DNA of 22,500 nt from Trachelipus rathkii. Its lineage: Eukaryota > Arthropoda > Malacostraca > Isopoda > Trachelipodidae. The translations under genes and the position numbers were made by a program. The DNA lies in NCBI GenBank assembly GCA_015478945.1, contig JABUQX010095602.1, positions 25,001 to 47,500 of the forward strand, in the 5' to 3' direction. Position 1 is the first letter of the stretch, and every line of letters starts with the position of its first letter. Below the pieces are notes generated by a model. The model made no database searches, was not told the DNA's origin, and worked only from the letters and a program-made list of their open reading frames with translations. Below, piece by piece: positions 19,014 to 22,500 of this stretch.

Positions 19014-20190
19014 GTCTTTTCTAAACGTATTTCCTGGTCGTTCATTTTTCATCTTTTTTGATCATTTGTCCAATGACATTTCGTTTTTTTTTACCATTTT
19101 TCCGGACGGAATTTGGCTTATTTTGACAATTTGTTCCGGTCCGGACGTTTCGACTTTTTTTTTACCATTTTCCGAACACAATTAGTCTTTTTTGACCATT
19201 TTTCGTTGGAAATTTAGTCTTTTCTGACAATTTGTCCGTCGGCACATTTAATGCTTTTTTTTTCATGTCGCAGCGTACATATGTCTTTTCTAACATATTG
19301 TCGGTCGGAAATTTCGTCTTTTTGATCATTTTTACGGTCGGAACATTTTGGTCTTTTTGACCATTGTCGTGTTGCATTGGTCTTTCTGACCATTTTTCCG
19401 ATCGGAACCTTCGTCCTTTTTTTAGACCAAGCTTCCGGTCTGAGATTTCCTCTTTTTACCGATTTGTCCGGTGGGACATTGTCTTTTTGAGAACACCATT
19501 TGTATCGTCGGACATTCGAATTTTTACCATCTTTTCAGGTTGACATTGTCTTTTTTGCCATTTGTCCAGTCGACATTTATTCTTTTGACGATTTCTCGCC
19601 TCGGCACATTTAACTTTTCTGACAATCGTACTCGCTTCGCCCACCCATTCCTTTTCTCTTTCTTATCACCATTCTCTCAAACGCACCGACAACTTTACCG
19701 TCTCTTTTGCTGCACACTACCTTTGTCAGACCTCCGCAAATTCTCGTATTTTTTTACATTTGTACGCGCATCCGCGCCACATCTCGCTCCATTCTCTTAC
19801 CTGATCTGAAGACAATCCTCTTTTTTTATAACCATTTTGTCTGGTCGACATTTTTGTCTTTTTTGACCATTTGTCCAGTGGAACATTCATCTTTTTTTAT
19901 AACCATTTGTCTTTTTTTAAGAACGCATTCAGTCTTTTGAACATTTGTCGGTGGGTACATTCTTCTCTTTGACGATTAACACATGCCCGGTGGACATTTA
20001 TTCTTTTGACCATTTAAGTCCCGGCTCTGCACATTTCGTCTTTTTTGACACATATTGTCAGGTCGGACATTTCGTCTTTTTGGATCATTTGTCCGGTCGG
20101 ACAGTTGTCTTTTTGACCAATTGTCCGATTAGACAGTCTTTTTTTACCATTTGTCCGATCGGACATTTCGTCTTTTTTGACCATTTGACC
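19014..20190 (-). repeat. satellite A array, reverse orientation
   Basis: These are reverse monomers of GTCCGGTCGGACATTTCGTC and TTTTTTGACCATTT words, well preserved at 20030-20190. The segment 19620-19810 is C-enriched and hard to align. Open frames such as 19471-19809 and 19945-20205 are repeat translations, not genes. Confidence 0.9.
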
Positions 20191-21446
20191 ATGCTTCAGA
20201 ACTGATAAAATTTCTCATGTTTGGAAAGCATTTATGAGGCTAGAGAATTACGGAAATTCCTTACCTTTGAAAAAAATCTAATGCTTCTGATTTTGGAAAT
20301 TCCTTACGTTTGGTAAGCCTCTCTGAGCCTACAGAATTAGGAAAATTACTTTCGTTTGATAAGCCTTTCTGAGGCTTCAGAATTTTAGAAAATTCCTTAC
20401 ATTTTAAAAGTGTTTCTAATGCTTCAAAAATAGAGAAATTCCTCATGTTTGGTAAGCCATTCTGATGCTGCAGAGTAAGGGAAATTCCTTGCGTTTGATA
20501 ATCATTTCTTAGGGTTCAGAATTAAGAAAATTCCTTATTTGGTAAGCATTTATAAGGACTCAGAAATATTAAAATTCCTCACGTTTGATAAGCATTTCTA
20601 AGGCTTCAGGATTAGTGAAATTTCTTACGTTTGGTAAGCTTATCTAAGGTTCAGAAAAAGGAAAATTTCATACGTTTGGCAATGGTTTATGACGCCGCAG
20701 AATTAAGAAAATATTTTACGTTTGGTTTGAATTTTAAGGATTCAGAAATACTGAAATTCCTCACTTTTGGTTGGTATTTCTTAGCTTTCAGAATTAATAA
20801 AATTTCTTACATTTGGTAAGCATTAATGAGGCTAGAAAATTAAGGAAATTCCCTACGTTTGAAAAGTATTTCTAATGCTTTAGATTTATTAAAATTCTTT
20901 ACGTTTGGTAAGCCTTTCTGAGCCTTTAGAATTAGGAAAATTCCTTTCTCTTGATAAGCGTTTCTGAGGCTTCAAAATTACTAAAATTCCTTACGTTTGA
21001 AAAATGTTTCTAATGCTTCAAATTTATGGGAAAATCCTCAAGTTTGGTAAGACTTTCTGATTTAGCAGAATTAAGGAAATTCTCTACGTTTGATAAGCCT
21101 TTCTTAATCTTCAGAATTAAGAAAATATCTTCCGTTTGGTAAGCATTTATAAGGTTTCAGAAATATTGAAATTCTTTACGTTAGGTAAGAATTTCTAAGA
21201 CTTTATGATTAGTGAAATTTCTTACGTTTGGTAAGCATATCTAAAGATTCAGAAAAAAGGAAATTTCACACGTTTGGCAACAGTTTATGACGCCGAAGAA
21301 TTAAAGAAATACTTTACTTTTGGTTTAAATTTTAAGGATTAAGAAATATTGAAATTACTAACTTTTGTAAGCATTGCTAAGTCTTCAAAATCAATGAAAT
21401 TTCTTACGTTTGGTAAGCATTTATAACACTATATAGTTAAGGAAAT
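20191..21446 (-). repeat. satellite B array, reverse orientation, second block
   Basis: Reverse 46-bp monomers dominate. The diagnostic variant GTTTATGACGCCG occurs at 20685 and 21283, exactly 598 bases apart, which gives the cleanest measure of the higher-order period. The array ends abruptly at the 5'-truncated retrotransposon near 21447. Confidence 0.93.
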
Positions 21447-22425
21447 TGCCCTGCTTATAATTCGCTGATGATTGTGTTTTGTGTGGCGAATCTGAAGAAA
21501 GTTTGAGTGGATTGGTAGAGGTGTTTGGCAGAATGTGCAAAAGGAGAGGTTTGAATGTAATTGTAAAAAAGAGTACGGTTATTGAATTGAGTGAGAAAAG
21601 TCAGCGGTATGAAATCCTGTTGGATGGTCTACAGTTGAAACTAGTATCTGAGTTTAAATATCTAAGCTATATATTGGATGAAAAGGGAACGGATAATATA
21701 GAGTGTAGCAAGAAAGTTGTGAATAGTAGGAAGTTAAGTGTTGGAATTAAATCCTTGGCGAATACAAAGAGACTAAGTCTTGAGTGAGCTTGGGTTTTGC
21801 ATGCAAGTATGTTGTTACTGACGTTAATGTATAGTAGTGAAACTATGGCGTGGAATATGAGGTATAGATATAAGGTACAATTTGTTTAGATGAATAATCT
21901 TATAGGTGTGTCAGGTGTGAGAATAATTAATAAAATGATTAATGAACATATTATGGAGTTATGTGGTGTGAAAAAAATATTTATGAGAGAATAAACGAGT
22001 GTATTGAGATGGTTTCGTAAAATTGAAAGGATAGGTGATTGTCTGTTGGTTAAGCGAATGTAATGTGTGGGGGTATGCTGGTAATTTGCGACCGAACTGA
22101 GGGACGCAAAGAAAGCGGAATTGTGTCAGTAAAAGAATGTCTAAAGGAAGGGAATGTGAGTTTGTCAGAGTGCAAAATAGGAGTGAAGGCAGGGTTTGTG
22201 AGGAGCGTATGTTATGGAGCTTGAACACAAGGGATAAATCTACATTGCCGAGATACCATAGGGAGGGAACGTGGCAGTCTGTTGAACCTACGGTTATTAT
22301 TTTTTTTACTACGTCCGAGTTCTCACTTAAGGGTATTTATTGGGATTCTCTTCTACTTAACTATCCTGATTTTAGTGGCATATTTACTGCACCTTCCCCA
22401 ATCTGTGAGAAGTAAAGGGAAGATC
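21447..22425 (+). mobile_element. non-LTR retrotransposon 3' end, copy 2
   Basis: This is a 5'-truncated LINE-like element that begins at the RT catalytic motif and keeps the thumb, the downstream domain and a 3' tail. It belongs to the same family as 1-598, with matching coding words and tail words including GAGTTCTCACT. Truncation at the 5' end is normal for target-primed insertion. Its 3' end gives way to a TA microsatellite, as in copy 1. Confidence 0.8.
21461..22230 (+). pseudogene. RT palm/thumb and C-terminal domain remnant of non-LTR element
   Basis: The frame from 21461 reads FADDCVLCGESEESLSGLVE: FADD is the catalytic aspartate pair of the RT palm (motif C). Next come MCKRRGLNVIVKKSTV (the LKVN-KT-type segment) and FKYLSYILDEKGTD (the motif known as F-YLG in this class). 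The open part stops at TGA 21785-21787, probably a former Cys codon. The same frame continues with AWVLHASM, MYSSETMAW, a TAG near 21887, then GVSGVRIINK and NEHIMELCGVKK before a TAA. Later pieces (CAGN near 22076, SKRMSKGRE, QNRSE) match the C-terminal part of copy 1. Upstream RT motifs are absent and a frameshift sits just before FADD. It is non-functional. Confidence 0.82.
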
Positions 22426-22500
22426 AAAGAAAGATATATATAATAGCATATATATATATATATATTATATATTATATATATATAATATATATTATAAATT
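22426..22500. repeat. TA microsatellite, cut by window end
   Basis: TA-rich sequence follows the tail of the retrotransposon and runs to the edge of the window. Confidence 0.9.

Noticed and set aside
18546..20190. CENP-B-box-like motif in satellite A
   Set aside because: The TTTCG word is present, but the spaced A and CGGG positions of the box are not matched, so no centromere-protein site can be claimed.
15331..21446. Regular ~46-base spacing as a CRISPR array
   Set aside because: There is no repeat/spacer alternation: the whole 46 bp recurs. The context is eukaryotic transposons and satellites, with no cas genes.

Overview
This is a gene-poor, repeat-dominated piece of an animal nuclear genome. 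No intact protein-coding gene is present. The decayed transposons (a non-LTR retrotransposon with a GRP-K-W C-terminal domain, a Tigger/pogo-type DNA transposon, a Penelope-like RT scrap and tRNA-derived SINEs), together with long TA and CA microsatellites, look most like a decapod crustacean or a related arthropod. That is inferred from family resemblance, not from a search.

Layout. 1-598: 3' end of a non-LTR retrotransposon (copy 1). 599-1690: TA microsatellites around a GGATACGG-type degenerate repeat. 2181-2340: tRNA-derived SINE. 2446-2507: 31-bp tandem duplicate. 2622-2733: CA microsatellite. 3320-3573: Penelope-like RT scrap with an internal duplication. 3600-4442: 3' half of a Tigger transposon whose terminal repeat ends on a TA microsatellite (4441-4574). 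5299-5952: second TA-rich tract. 5953-10940: AT-rich sequence in which I recognise no gene.

11040-21446 is about 10.4 kb of satellite DNA made of two families in both orientations. Satellite A has a monomer of about 34 bp. Satellite B has a 46-bp monomer organised into a higher-order repeat of about 598 bp (13 monomers). The order is A+ (11040-12882, with a minus-strand SINE near 12366-12490), B+ (12883-17841), B- (17842-18545), A- (18546-18766), A+ (18767-19013), A- (19014-20190) and B- (20191-21446). Perfect or near-perfect palindromes sit at or beside the turn-around points. 21447-22425 is a second copy of the same non-LTR element, truncated to begin at the RT catalytic FADD box and again followed by a TA microsatellite.

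The most striking observation is that the C/T-rich block at about 12745-15330, which gives very long open frames on both strands, is not a gene or an independent GC-rich satellite. It is satellites A and B with essentially every A replaced by C on the + strand, while T, G and C stay in register. The agreement holds monomer by monomer, across six consecutive distinguishable higher-order-repeat monomers and across the A/B junction. The right edge fades back to normal satellite B within about one monomer. A strand-specific base-calling or consensus artefact is the simplest explanation. A strand-asymmetric base modification or A:T to C:G mutational process is the interesting alternative, and raw reads would decide.

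No set of genes works together here. The biology of the window is repeat architecture, transposon decay and the A-to-C block.
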